Positions 1 to 11,275 of a DNA stretch of 64,000 nt are shown one piece after another. Under the pieces are notes generated by a model. The model was not told the origin of the DNA, did no database searches, and saw nothing but the letters and a program-made list of their open reading frames with translations. The stretch covers positions 21,315 to 85,314 of the forward strand of contig JASANG010001571.1 of NCBI GenBank assembly GCA_030248215.1, read 5' to 3'. A program made the position numbers and the translations under genes. This stretch comes from Enoplolaimus lenunculus. Taxonomy: Eukaryota; Nematoda; Enoplea; Enoplida; Thoracostomopsidae. Position 1 is the stretch's first letter. Every line of letters begins with the position of its first letter.

Positions 1-107
1 GTATTTAGTGACTTGCAAGCAAGATTGAAAATTTTCTAGGGGTGCCAAAATTTTTCCAAGGGGGGCTGAGCCCTCCCTGCCCCCCCCCCCTCCTTGACTA
101 CGGGCCC
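1..107. mobile_element. hAT-like MITE, CAGGCCCGTA family, right end
   Basis: Right end TACGGGCCCG with the family's internal text (GATTGAAAATTTTCTAGGGG). The left end is outside the window. Confidence 0.6.
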
Positions 108-308
108 GATGTACATTCTTTATTGCATATGCAATACGCCAGTATAAAATGTTCAAAAACTTCAGGGGTGATAGTACAGCCCCCAAATATTCTAAAAAAA
201 TCCACAGCGATACGGGAGAGGCGAATTTTTTTCTGACGGGGAGAATGCCTTGATACCGTCCGGTGAATACGGCCCCCGCCATCGTTTTTTGGAAAAAAAT
301 GGTCAGAC

Positions 309-3300
309 CTTCTAAGTAAAAGTAGCTCATTGGTTAAAGATACGCGATTAAGATATCCCGTCAACAAATTGACTCCGTTCGTATTAATATTTAACGATCG
401 GATCCTTTTATCTCCACTCAACGCGACATCCGGTACATAAAGTGAAAATCCTTGGACTGCCATATCAAGATACGTTGTGACATAAGAGCCGTTGACTAAA
501 AACTCGAGTCCGGTTTCTGAAAAAATAAAACTTCGGTCGACAATATTTTTGCTCTCTAAAAACTTAAACTTAAATTATAACATAACTTAACTTGAATATT
601 AGTTTAAACAAAACTTTAATGGCTGGACGGACTAACTAAAGTAGAATTTTAAGTTTTACAAAATAAACTTATTTTTCACGAGTTAAAGTAAACTTAGTTT
701 TAGTATGATTTTAAAAACGACAAAATGGCTAAGTAATTGCTTAGTACTGACTTAAGTATTAACTAATACTTAAGTAGGATTTCAGAAACCCAGCCTTTGT
801 GACGTTTTATATTATTTGGTTAATCTTAATACAAAAAAAGATCATATTTCCAATTAATAATGAATATTGTGCAATATTTCGCAATATTTGTATCTTACCT
901 CCAGCGTATACATTGCCTTTTTGTAACTGTCCTGGAATTCGCATACAATATCCAACTGGTAAATGCGAATGTGTTACGTTAAGGGATTCACATGGATTTT
1001 TAATTGTTATAAATCCTAAAATACCAAATAACTGTTTTTCGCATAGAGTATACCCTGAGCAACTTAAGTGCAAACATAAGTATGTGAGACATGATTGTCC
1101 GTTCGTTATGTGTACATGCAATATAGTGCAATGCGCTGTATGTATGCTAACCGGCAGCATAGGTAGAGCGCTTGCCTAGGAATCCTATACTACAAAAAAT
1201 ACGCAGTCAAATTGACTCTCTGGGAAATAGGCTTTTCCTGACTACAGAAACTGAGTCAAAATTCGACTCCGCCAAAGCCACATTCGATTAACTGAATCGC
1301 TCAGTGAGTCAAATTTGACTCTGGTGGAGTCGAATTTGACTCAGTTTGTATAGTCAGGAAAAGCCTATTTCCCAGAGAGTCAATTTCACTCGTTATTTTT
1401 ACAGTGTATGATTTCAAGTTCAATCTATGTTCTGTAGGCCTCGATTGCAGCAACTGTAACGTCTTAATGACAATACACAGTGTTTAACAATTATTACGTA
1501 TATGCGCAGTACAAAATCTCCACAAGACGTGAAATACCTTAATACCGTAAAAGCTCTTATATATTAAAGGAAGCGATGATTGTAACTGACTATCATCCAT
1601 TACGTGTTCAAATATGTGGTTTATTGAGCGAAGCGCGAAGCGTTTTATGTTTTGTACTTGGGGGTCGAAAGGTGGATGTCCGTCCGTCCGTCTGTGCGTC
1701 CGAAAAGAATCTCAGGAACGGCTGAACCGATTTTGATAAACTTTTTTTGTTTGAAAGCCAATTATCCTGGGGTGTTAACCTCGCATTGGGGTTTTAAAAT
1801 TGCAAGCCGTTTAGTAGCTACAGGCTCATTTGCATAATTAATTAAGCGTAAATTCGGACTTTCCATAATATTTCACTAATTATTACAGTTAGAAGCAATC
1901 TAATTTTAGTGTTAAAGGGTTTTTGGATGCGAGGAATCTGCGTAAACTGTTTACAAACCTCAAAAACCGATGATTGAGCAGTTAGCTAATAGATAATTTG
2001 CATATTAGTATAGGTTATAAGCCTAAATTAGGACTTTTTACAATATTTCACTAATTATTAAGGTTAAATGCAATATAATTTCACACTAAAGGGTTTTTAG
2101 GTGCATGGAATTTGAATAAATAGTTTACAAACATCCAAAACCGATAATTGAATAGTTAGCTAATAACTAATTTGCATATTAGCTTAATTAACAAGGCAAA
2201 ACTGTGACCTTTTAAATTATTTCAATAATTGTTAGCTTTCACTGAAGGTTTTTGGGTGCGAGGAATCTGAATAAATTGTTTACAAACCTCCAACACCGAT
2301 AATTGAATAGTTAGCTAATAGTTAATTTGCATATTAGCTTAATTGACAAGACAAAATTAGAACTTTTTAAATTATTCCAAAAATTATAGGGTGGCTGAAG
2401 GGTTTTTGGGTGCGATGAATCTGAGGAAATTGCTTACAAACCTCCAAAACCGATAAATGAATAGTTAGCTAAGAACTAATTTGCATATTACCTTAATTGC
2501 TTACGTGTGTTCGAGCTCCGCTCAATAAATGTAGTCCCACTACGACTGGTATTAAAATATTCATGCGGTAAAGGGTTAATATATTTTCTTGAAATGACGA
2601 TAAACACTAGGGTTGTTTTTCTAGTTGTAAAAACGATGAAAACTATGCCGTGGTACAAGTGGATCATTACAAATTCTAAATTACGACCCTTTGCCCATCC
2701 CCCCAAAAAACTAACCTTTATGTGCGTTAATCAACACATCTTCACATTGTACCATAAGCGATTCCATAAGCTGTTTGTACGTAATTCCACGATTCTATAA
2801 TAGAAAAGAAAATTAGCTGTTATATATATATATTTATTTATAGATATGTGTATATATATTCAAATGTATTCAAAAATTTTCAAAGAGGTGGCCGCACGAT
2901 CTATTTCACCGAAAAAACTCGCGAACAAAGATAGCGAGAAGCAGAACGCAATTTTAGCACTAAAATTTTAGCACAAATCTTGGCTTTGATCTCAGTTGGG
3001 GATGTTCGTCTGGGTGGTTCCTGTTGAATCCCCGAGTGGAACAAAGATTAAAGAAGTCGCGGTTTGGCATGAAAATCTGAACTCATACTATGCCGTTAAT
3101 TTTTGTGCCCATTAGAGTCGACAGTCTCATCTGTGGATAGCACCTATCGCCAACGCTAAGTGACATAGCCCCTACAGACTCGAGCATTGAGCTGTTATAT
3201 TTGAGCAACAAAGGTCTCAAATGAAATAGAAATTTTGTACCTCCTAAATAAGGGGGCTGCAGGCCAAAACAGCAACGTGCGCTGGGTGCATTCTTTTCTA

Positions 3301-4863
3301 CACAGAATTTATGCAATTGTACACTCGTGTAAAAAAAGTCATTATAGACTCTTGCTCTAAAGCCCTATTCACACGTGCAAGTTTTTGCTGTGTGAACTTG
3401 CAGCTGCAAATTGCACGCAGAACATGCATTTATTGATCGTCCAATGAGAAAGCGGCTGCAATAAGTTCAGTGAAGTTGCATAGTTGTTCATATATGTGAA
3501 CTAAATTCCTAACTGTGATTTTTAATTAATTATTTGCAGCTGCAAGTTTTTCAAACGGGATTTTGGACCAACACTTGTAAGTGTAAAGTTGCAGCTGTAA
3601 GTTCCCGCAGCAACGACTTGCACGTGTGAATACGGCTTTACTGATCGAGAAAAGATTAACCTGTAAAAGCAACTTTAATGCTTCAGAATAAGCTGGGTCA
3701 ATAAAATCAGACTCTGATGCGTACTCAGCAATGTAACTTGGCAACTGTGGCGGCACAAGGCCGTAAGATAAATGATTAATAAAATAATCATGTTCGTCTT
3801 GTAGTTCAACCGGAATTGCACGGTCGGTTTTGTGTCGATCTAATTTTTGATGTGGACATACAAAAACATCCGGTTGAACGAGTTCCGGTTCCGCTTCAAG
3901 TGAAATCGAAGTTGCTGGAGTTTGATCTAGAAATGTTGTGATTACCTAAAAAAAACTATTAACTATCCCAAAGAATGCAAAAATCTGTTGGACAAGAGGG
4001 CACATGTGTAGAACAGGGCTGGAAATACAGTATAAGCATATTCCTAAGCCTAAGCCTAGCATAAGCGTAAAGATGAGCCTATAGCTATGCCTAAGCCTAA
4101 GCCTAAGCAAAAAAGTTGGTCCATAGCTAAGATGACTCTATTATAACCCCTCAGGAAAACGTTCCGGCCCTGTTATATACATGGACCGACAAGAGTATGC
4201 AACTGAGTACATCCTGAGCTCAGCTTTACCACTGCGCCATGACGCACGTCTCGCAAACGGTTCTCAAGAAGGAATAAAATTGAACTGAACCATTGGAGTA
4301 TAGCTTATTGACGTAATTCGGTAGCCTGCCGCAATAAGCGCAATCAATACCCATTCAGGTATCCTTTAGCCAGCTCTCCTTGCTAGCGGGGCTAAAAATT
4401 ATTCATGAGGGGCATTCAAGGGTTTTCAATGACTTACAATCAAGGTTGAAAAATTTCTAGGGCGGCCAAAATGTACCCAAGGGGCTAAGCCCTCCGCTCC
4501 TCTTGGGTACGGGCCCGACGGTGTCATGCATCAACTCTCACGCGCGTTACCGTTCGGTGCCAAACCACGCCGGGGTAATGGTCAACAAAGCATACCGCCA
4601 GGCTTAAAACCCAGGACCTTGGCCAAATGTATGTTTACACCAACCATAGTAACTCCATACGCAGCGGCAGCAACAGCTCCAAGAAAAACGACTGATTTGA
4701 ACACTTTTACTGCGCAACTGGTCGCTCGAACAACATCTGCAATTCCATGAATTGTCGTTTGTTCCGAGAAATTTTCAACTGAAGTTGAACTCATATTCGG
4801 AATTGTTGAATCTACAGACTCGGGGCTGACAACGGGCGGAAGCTTTGTATCAATATAAACCAT
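309..4863 (-). CDS. DEG/ENaC sodium channel gene A, exons 1-5 (3' end beyond window)
   Basis: Spliced minus-strand gene. Exons: 4645-4863, 3661-3945, 2716-2794, 899-1015 and 309-516, with intron phases 0,0,1,1,2, the same order as in gene B at 11-20 kb. Exons 3 and 4 (79 and 117 nt) have exactly the lengths of their gene B counterparts. Family role: trimeric amiloride-sensitive/peptide- or acid-gated sodium channel of the plasma membrane. Seen: a cytosolic N terminus with the gating-type motif FSEQTTIHGI (residues 32-41), a hydrophobic first membrane segment at about residues 53-73, then extracellular sequence with QTPATS, CPHQK and a C-x-SLNVTHS-x-LPVGYC stretch. I start at the ATG at 4863, the first in its frame; the frame stays open upstream to a TAA, so a 5' exon is possible. 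The exon 1 donor reads ATG|GTTGGT, weaker than the matching GTAAGT in gene B. Exons 6-9 (Cys-rich domain, TM2, selectivity filter) should lie left of the window, so intactness cannot be judged. Confidence 0.85.
621..795. mobile_element. MITE, GGCTGGGTTT/ACTTAAGTA family
   Basis: Ends GGCTGG and GAAACCCAGCC; interior full of ACTTAAGTA motifs. Divergent left end. Lies in intron 4 of channel gene A. Confidence 0.6.
1189..1406. mobile_element. TA-type foldback MITE, GAGTCAAATTGACTC family
   Basis: The right end is ACAGTG, preceded by nested palindromes (GAGTCAAATTTGACTC), and is flanked by TA. Intron of channel gene A. Confidence 0.75.
1436..1545. mobile_element. Fragment of the TTAA/piggyBac-like tRNA-bearing element
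   Basis: GTTTAACAATTATTACG and AAAATCTCCACAAGACGTGA match the flank of the tRNA-like core in the copies at 12.1, 18.6 and 44.3 kb. Confidence 0.5.
1618..2530. mobile_element. Element with TTTATTGAGCG ends and four internal ~154-174 bp tandem units
   Basis: Left end TTTATTGAGCGAAGCGCGAA; the right end reads TTTATTGAGCGGAGCTCGAA on the other strand. Inside, GGGTTTTTGGGTGCGAGG-type units recur at about 1917, 2091, 2245 and 2399. A CCGTCCGTCCGTCTGTGCG stretch lies near the left end. No coding capacity seen. Confidence 0.5.
3060..3352. mobile_element. Repeat related to the AGAGTGGATGAT element
   Basis: Shares the text TTCTACACAGAAT, GTACCTCCTAAATAAG and a GACTCTTGC-type end with 48.8-49.1 kb, and weakly with 15.5-15.8 kb. 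Boundaries approximate. Confidence 0.35.
3361..3637. mobile_element. PIF/Harbinger-like MITE, AGCCCTATTCACACGTG family
   Basis: Inverted ends AGCCCTATTCACACGTGCAAG/…CACGTGTGAATACGGCT with 3-bp flanks TAA and TTA. Interior repeats of TTGCAGCTGCAA. It sits 23 bp inside intron 2 of channel gene A, next to the exon 2 donor. Confidence 0.75.
3999..4187. mobile_element. hAT-like MITE with TTAGGC-type array (TSD GACAAGAG)
   Basis: Perfect 8-bp target duplication GACAAGAG on both sides (3991-3998, 4188-4195). Ends GGCACATGTGTAGAACAGGG and CCCTGTTATATACATGGACC; interior of CCTAAG hexamers. Confidence 0.9.
4356..4518. mobile_element. hAT-like MITE, CAGGCCCGTA family
   Basis: Diverged left end (CAGGTATCCTTTAGCCAGCT); right end TACGGGCCCG. 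Lies 127 bp below the exon 1 donor of channel gene A. Confidence 0.6.
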
Positions 4864-4973
4864 TGTTGGATTTTCAACTTTAGGGTGATATAGTTTTAAA
4901 AGCCACACGTCATTTTGATCAATTGCATTCTGGCTATTTTATAACACAAACCTGTATAAAAGGCAGAGTAAAA

Positions 4974-5272
4974 TGGTGGCGCTGTACTTGTTGTGTGCCG
5001 CCGTCCGACCACGCGCACGGTAGTGTACGGTTACGGACGGCGCCGTACGTCATTCAAATGGATGGCGCCGAACGTCATTAAAACGGTGACGGACGGCGGC
5101 GAACGTCATTAAAACCATGACGGACGGCGCATGACGTCATTAAACTGGTGACGAACGGCGGCGAACGTCATTCGACAAACGGCGCCGAACGTCATTAAAA
5201 CGATGGCGGACGGCGTCGAACGTCATTAAAACGGTGACGGACGACACCGAAAGTCGTTAAAAATATCGCGCC
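4974..5272. mobile_element. GCGCTATAC-family MITE with irregular GC-rich tandem core
   Basis: About eight irregular repeats of GGACGGCGCCGAACGTCATT spaced 22-36 bp, GC-rich in AT-rich DNA. Ends diverged. Lies upstream of channel gene A. Confidence 0.55.
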
Positions 5273-6131
5273 TCGTTAATTTCTATGAAAAACATTACGG
5301 AAACTGAACCGTTTTGCAGCGCCACGTTCATGCGTGCGACATATTTTACAACTTTAAAAAATAATTTTTTTATGCGAAATGAAAATATGGTTTTTGCGAA
5401 ATCTCAACCAGATTGGCCTGCGACATATATATCATATGATATTCGCAGAAAAGTCCAGTGGTGTCATTTGACACATGGCTACTTGTATTCGGTGATCTCA
5501 TGAAAGTTAATTCGTGCTTTAACGTCGAAACGCATAAAACACAATTTCACGCCCTGTCCCAGTTTAGAACGCGAATCCAGCATACGCCTAAAGCCTATAC
5601 GACAATGTCGCTGAAGGAGACTACTAAAGTACACGAGTATATTGTTTATATGCGAAAATAAAACTAAAATACTAATCATACGCAATTAATTTGCATTTAA
5701 ATGAATTAACTTTGTTCGCTTTTGACTAATTGGTACAAAACATGGTTGGGCAGCAGAAAAAACCAACGGAAAATAGATTTTTCCGGTTTTTTCGTTTTTT
5801 TCAAATATATCCAAGGTATTTGTTAAAATTAATATATTATTAATAATATTGTTTTTCCGTTTTTTTCAAAGGTTAGGGAACAACGAAAAAACACTATTTT
5901 TAAAAATATATTAATTTTAACAAATAACTTGGGAATTGACATCAACAAAACTCATGGAAAACTGTCGGAAACTGGTATTTCGCACGTTTCCAATCTGCAA
6001 CGAATTATACCAAGGGTCACCGGATGCTGTGGATTGCATGTTTTTGGAAAAGACCAATCCTGAAACTTCTATTCCAGAAGATAATTCCAAGTTAAGCAAC
6101 ACCATATAGAACACAGCACAAAAACATCGCT
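5273..6131. other. Upstream region of channel gene A, nothing recognised
   Basis: AT-rich non-coding DNA with one ATATCATATGATAT palindrome near 5429. No exon or promoter can be supported. Confidence 0.5.
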
Positions 6132-6198
6132 ATGGATGCAGCGTGGCTCGAACCCGGGAAGTACGAATTACCAATCCGTTGCTCTAGCCACCGAACTA
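6132..6198 (-). tRNA. tRNA-like sequence (anticodon GGT), likely pseudogene or SINE head
   Basis: On the minus strand the anticodon arm ACGGA-TTGGTAA-TTCGT pairs perfectly, giving GGT (Thr), and a B-box GGGTTCGAGCC follows. The acceptor and T stems pair poorly. A TA-type MITE abuts it at 6199. Confidence 0.4.
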
Positions 6199-6419
6199 CA
6201 CAGCAAAAAATTGAGAGCCAAATTGACTCTTTCTGAAATACACTTTCCCGGACTACATAAACTGAGTTAAATTGGACTCCGCCAGAGTCAAATTCAACCC
6301 ACCCGACTCGCCCAGTGAATCGAAATTTTGACTCTGGCGGAATCGAAATTGACTCAGTTTGTGTAGTCTCGAAAATCATAATTCAGAGAGAGTCAGTTTG
6401 ACCCACCATTTTTGCAGTG
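6199..6419. mobile_element. TA-type foldback MITE, GAGTCAAATTGACTC family
   Basis: Ends CACAGCAAAAAAT and ATTTTTGCAGTG flanked by TA. Nested palindromes inside. Confidence 0.8.
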
Positions 6420-6877
6420 TACGCAGGCATGCAAACTTTTCGCTACAATAATGGCTCTAACAGTTTTATTACTTCCATTCGCGCCTTTGTTGAACCTGTA
6501 ATTTTTCACCATGAAGCACATTATTTGATGGTGCAATTAGTTAATGTATTATATGGACTTAATTAATTAGAGCTATAATAATATCGAAACAGACTCTACA
6601 AATCAGTATTAATTACAAAGCAATCAGCTGTAAATAATTTTTAATGTAAACATTCTATTAACAAAACAATGCCTAAGGTGAAAACAATTCATGCTTCCAA
6701 AAAAGATATGATAAAATGTGGTATCATATTTGCGAGAATATGCGCCCGAAAAATTTGCCAATCAATCAGAAAAGCTGAAAAATTTAAATATTGAATAAAA
6801 ACAAAACGTTTTAAACTTATTAAAGCTGGAACGCGCCACATGCGTATTTTGGACAAGTTTCTAGCATAAACGACATT

Positions 6878-7221
6878 GGCTGGGTTTATGAAATCTTACT
6901 TAAGTATTTACTTAACTCGTCGACTAGAGTAAATACTTAAACTTTCGAGCAAAAGCAAATAAATGCCAAATGTCAGCCCTTGTCATGGCAAGAAAGTAAT
7001 AGGTTTGCTTTATATTGAGGAGGGACCAATATTCTACAAATTCAATTTGACCAAGGTTAGCATGCCTGAAATGTAAATTTGTAAATCTATCAAATTTAAT
7101 CAACGACTTAAGTATTTACTTAACTTAAGTACGCTCTTAAAAATGACAAATTGGTTAAGTAATTACTTAACACGTACTTAAGTACTAAGTCGTACTTAAG
7201 TAGGGTTTTTGAAACCCAGCC
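6878..7221. mobile_element. PIF/Harbinger-like MITE, GGCTGGGTTT/ACTTAAGTA family (TSD ATT)
   Basis: Ends GGCTGGGTTTATGAAATC and TTTTTGAAACCCAGCC with flanking ATT on both sides. Interior ACTTAAGTA repeats. Confidence 0.8.
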
Positions 7222-7551
7222 ATTGTTCTATAATTATAAAATATGCCTACAGATTTTTATGCATTTGTTAACATTTTAGCGCATTGTGCAAAGTTGGACG
7301 ACTAGTGTATTTGATTGGCTAAATTCCAGTATATCTTTAATAAATCGCCAAAAGCAAACAGGTAAGATTACTGTAGCGGGCCCATGTTACCTTAAAAGGG
7401 GCGAACCATTTTCACGGGACTATAATACCGTAAGCTTAAAAGGGACGGCCTTCAGGCCGTCTCAAAAAATATTCTTATGAACCAGAAAATCGTAAAATCC
7501 GCTACTACGGAAGTAAAGGGGCGACTTGAAATATAAGGAAACACAATTTAC

Positions 7552-7707
7552 CTTCAAAAGTGAACCAAGAGTAGCCATCGCAACCGGATCCAGGATACGC
7601 ATGTCGCCGACATATTTAATACCGTAATTAGTCAGTTGTGTTGGCAACAGTCCAACAGATAAATAATTAGTATACAAATTCTCAAATCCGGTCATTGTAG
7701 GCGGTAT
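7552..7707 (-). pseudogene. Orphan DEG/ENaC exon-2 fragment (third paralogue remnant)
   Basis: The minus frame reads FENLYTNYLSVGLLPTQLTN and runs to a good donor (TTGAAG|GTAAAT at 7552/7551). It matches the 3' half of exon 2 of both neighbouring channel genes (YFINHLSYGLVPPQLPSYI in A, YANFLSLALMPPQVKPYM in B). The 5' half with TPATS and CPHQK is missing, the upstream frame meets a TAA, and no pyrimidine-rich acceptor is visible. A MITE of the ACTTAAGTA family begins just upstream, at about 7740. I found no other exons of this copy between 4.9 and 11.2 kb. It is most likely the remnant of a third tandem channel gene; use as an alternative exon is less likely. Confidence 0.6.
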
Positions 7708-7739
7708 TTAGCTTTGTATCTTTGGCGAAGTTTTAGGTT

Positions 7740-7990
7740 AAGATTAAGCTACGTTTTTACAAACGTACTAAAGTTAAGTAAATACTTATTAAGTCGCTGA
7801 CTAAATTTGATATATTACAAATGAACAGTTCAGACATACTAACCTTGGTAGAGCAAAACTATTACGTTCTTGTTATGTCAATAACTGATATTTGGCGATT
7901 TTTTCCAAATTTATTCATTTACTTAAATTGGTGACTTAAGTAATTACTTAAATTAACCAAATACTTAAGTAAGATTTCAGAAACCCAGCC
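7740..7990. mobile_element. MITE, GGCTGGGTTT/ACTTAAGTA family, left end lost
   Basis: Right end GATTTCAGAAACCCAGCC; internal ACTTAAG motifs. No left inverted repeat visible. Adjoins the orphan channel exon. Confidence 0.55.
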
Positions 7991-8670
7991 AATATCAGCT
8001 ATTTTTTGTGTTAACGTGCGGCATGCAGAACGATTTATAGAAGGGTCAAGAATAACTTTCCTAACATTAATAGATTGTTTTAATGTAGTGGATCAAGTTT
8101 TGGACGGTGGGTCGTATATGCCCGTACGGGGGCGACCCTCTTTCGTCTGGTCGTAGTTGCGGCCCTGAAAACAGGTTTTTTAAACGCCGAAACCTGACAT
8201 TCAACCATTTCATAAATGTTCAAACGCATATGATCATATTTTTTGCCACATTTATTTCTTTATTTTAACATGCAAATATGCTGTTTTATAGATATTAAAT
8301 TTACACAAATTAAAAACATAAATTATTGGTTGACATTGGCTGGGTTGCAAAGACATGATTTGACTCGACCATCGAACTAAGTCGATTTCGGACTTATGCG
8401 CTGTTCACATAATTTTGTCAACGGTGCCACAAAATATGCTATAGCCCAAGGCTATCGCGAGGTCATTTTTAAAACGAGCACGTGATAGCCTTGGGCTATA
8501 AGAGATTTCTCTTGTAGCCCAGGGCTATGACGTGTCAGCACCTTTTTCAGGTTAAAAGTTTGGAAAAATTTACAGATCGAGTTTAACTCTTAGCAGAGTT
8601 ATTGCTAAAGAGCTCAAAATGGGAGCACGTTTTAAAGCAAAACTCGTTTTTTGAGTGAACTGAAATATTG
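7991..8670. other. Intergenic, mostly unassigned
   Basis: Contains a short inverted pair around AGCCCAAGGCTA / TAGCCTTGGGCT (8442-8530), probably another foldback element. No coding sequence. Confidence 0.4.
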
Positions 8671-8870
8671 GCCCGTATTCTCAAATGTGTGTAGCAACTA
8701 TCACTATTTGGTGTTAGGTGTAGTAACTTTCGATTCAGTGAATGTTGAGACTTACAATTCAGTGCATTTTTTGTTTGTGATTTGTTTGAGTTGAACAACT
8801 GCAATAGTTATTGAGTTTGAAAACCTATTACTAACTGATGATAGTTGTTATATACATTTGAGAATATGAA
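8671..8870. mobile_element. MITE, ATTCTCAAATG family
   Basis: Ends GCCCGTATTCTCAAATGTG and CATTTGAGAATATGAAC. Between them an ACTATCACTATTTGG arm and its complement. Confidence 0.7.
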
Positions 8871-9522
8871 CAATTTTTTAAAGGTCTTATGTTTAAAATT
8901 CAACTTAAATAATGTTTCTGTGACTGAGCCAATATCTGGAGTAAAGTCGATTGAAAAACTTGAACCAGGACGTTGTTTGTTTGTTTTATTCAAAATTAAC
9001 AAAAGGAATGGTTAAAATTTAAAACTATATTTGACAAAAATCTGAGCGACAAGCTTAACATGACTACTAAACTGTTTCATTCCTGCACAATTCTGACACT
9101 CTACTTCGAGGTGCGTAACATATTGGTAAGCAAAAAAAATAGTCTAAAGCTTAAGCTCACTATATATTATTATATTCCGGCAAAAACATGATTCGCCTTT
9201 CAAAATAACGTTGGTCATTCAGGCTAGACAACATTTTCAATATACAGCAATTCATACTATTATTTGGCTCTTAAAGTTAGCAGTTATTATACCACAAATA
9301 CCAAGTAAAATAGTACATTGATTTCAGAATTGGATGGGGCAGATTTGAAAAACACCTGAAGACAAATGTTTTTCAAATCGAGGTTTAATTCTGAAACCTG
9401 TATATTAACAATTTCGATCGCTTCCGGAGTATTAAAGCGAAAATTTCACCTGTGTACCACGTGCTCCTGAACCCGAGCTCAATACAGTAAAACATTTTAT
9501 AGCTCGAGTATTTACATTTTGT

Positions 9523-9718
9523 GGCCAACGTTACTTTAAGGGGCGTAACAGTAGATTTAGCGTAGTGCTAAGCCTTAGCCTTGCAAAAGTGTGTTCTTAA
9601 GTATAACCTTAGCCTAAGCATAAACCTAAAGCATAAGCAAAAAATGTAATCTAGAGTCTAAACCCACTCATTTACACACCCAGCATAAACTGGGGCGCCC
9701 ATGAAACGAACATGAGCC
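9523..9718. mobile_element. hAT-like MITE with TTAGGC-type array, GTTACTTTAAGG subtype
   Basis: Left end GGCCAACGTTACTTTAAGGG, array of CCTAAGC-type hexamers, right end diverged (GAACATGAGCC). No clear 8-bp duplication. Confidence 0.65.
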
Positions 9719-9920
9719 TATTTATGGTTAACCAATTAGCAACTGCAATTACAATTGTTTAAGTATACTTTACGTTGAACAATAGAACAAAATGTTGTTA
9801 AGTATGATATATTTAGAAATTTCACAAATACCAAAAGTTACCCTTTTGTTCCCTAAATGGATCATAACAACATTTCAATTTAAAATTACTTAATAAATAA
9901 GCTGTCTATATAGAAGTAGT

Positions 9921-10081
9921 GGCTAATGCAAATAGAACAGGGGCGGAACAGTATTATAAGCATATTCCTAAGCCTTAGGCTTAGACTAAGCCTAAGCCAA
10001 GCAAAAAATTAGTCTAAAGCTTAAGCTTACTCTTTTCTAGTCCCTCAGAAAAACGTTCTGCACCTGATCTTTACATGGGTC
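9921..10081. mobile_element. hAT-like MITE with TTAGGC-type array (TSD GAAGTAGT)
   Basis: Perfect 8-bp target duplication GAAGTAGT (9913-9920, 10082-10089). Ends GGCTAATGCAAATAGAACAG and TGATCTTTACATGGGTC. Confidence 0.9.
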
Positions 10082-10396
10082 GAAGTAGTGTTAATATCTA
10101 TTTAATAGTATTTTTACTCCAATGAAATATTGTAGTTGTATATGCATAAGGTGTAGAGTATCATGATATATTTACCAGACCATAACTCTGATGACACGAG
10201 TATTAGGGTTGTCGTATGGTACTCAAATAAGTCATGTACGATAACGCATGATATGATAGGTACAGACGGTGCAGGACGTTAGCATAAAGCGAAAATCTAA
10301 ATCAGTTTGTACAACGCTTATTCTTGGTGGAGAAAAAACATTAATTTTTCCTTGTCCGGCATACCATTTCGTTCGAAAAAAATGTTTGAAATCTAT

Positions 10397-10850
10397 GCCC
10401 GTATTCTCAAATGCAGTGTGTAAACGGATAGTAAAAATAACGGAAACGTATAAGTAATTGAAATAACGGAAACAGGAAAACAGATATAAAAGTATAAAAG
10501 TTTCAAAAATGTTTTATTTCGCTGCCAACACAATTGAGGCGTGCAAATATAATCACGAGTCTTTCAGAAATTTTGAATAAGAGAAAGATAGCGATTGCGC
10601 TGAAATTTTTACGATTTGGATAAATTTCGTAATTTTGATTTCAGTTCGAACAATTGCTGCATAACCTGTAAATGATAAATTGCGAGATGTATATGCGTGA
10701 TTTATAACTAATTTCGAACATAAAAATAACAAAATTAGCGAAAATGGAAACGGACATTGATTTTTACCGGAAACGGATATCCGGTTGCACCAAGCTCAAA
10801 TGTGTGTAAAAACTATCGCCAGTTGGTAATAGGCAAAAAAGTTTATTTAT
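10397..10850. mobile_element. Broken ATTCTCAAATG MITE ends around an unassigned insert
   Basis: GCCCGTATTCTCAAATG at 10397 and CTCAAATGTGTGTAAAAACT at 10795, with about 370 bp rich in CGGAAAC motifs between. The same CGGAAAC text recurs near 36.95 kb. Confidence 0.4.
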
Positions 10851-11275
10851 TAATACACATAGTGCATATATAATGCCTGTTAATAAATCAGTTGCAATTG
10901 CAGAATTGCGCTTTAGAAGTGCACCAAAGTTGCTATTGCTCTGCGAATCCAAACAGGTTATGCTAAAATAGTTGAAAAAACTACTTTCTTGCATATTTTT
11001 AGTTTTTTACATGCTTTAGGCTTATATTTAGCGTTTAGGTTAACAAAAACTTACATTATTATACATTTGGCTTAGAGGTAGCCTTTATCACTAATGGATA
11101 CATAAAAGACCCACACCAGCCTAGTCCCCATCAGGTATCTAAACCAAAAATTTTGTGTTAAAATATAGCGCTCTTTGGATCCTCGGCTGGCTTAAGCTTA
11201 TCCCTTGAAAACACCGCAAGTGAATTTTCGGATAAACGAGACTTGTAAATGTATTTTCGATGTGATTATTGCATT
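10851..11275. other. 3' flank of channel gene B
   Basis: AT-rich, no exon. A polyadenylation signal cannot be assigned with confidence. Confidence 0.4.

Noticed and set aside
799-1179. Plus-strand frame of 126 residues
   Set aside because: Shadow of channel gene A exon 4 on the opposite strand.
5040-5265. CpG-island-like promoter above channel gene A
   Set aside because: The GC content comes from tandem MITE-core repeats shared with 24.9 and 21.2 kb.
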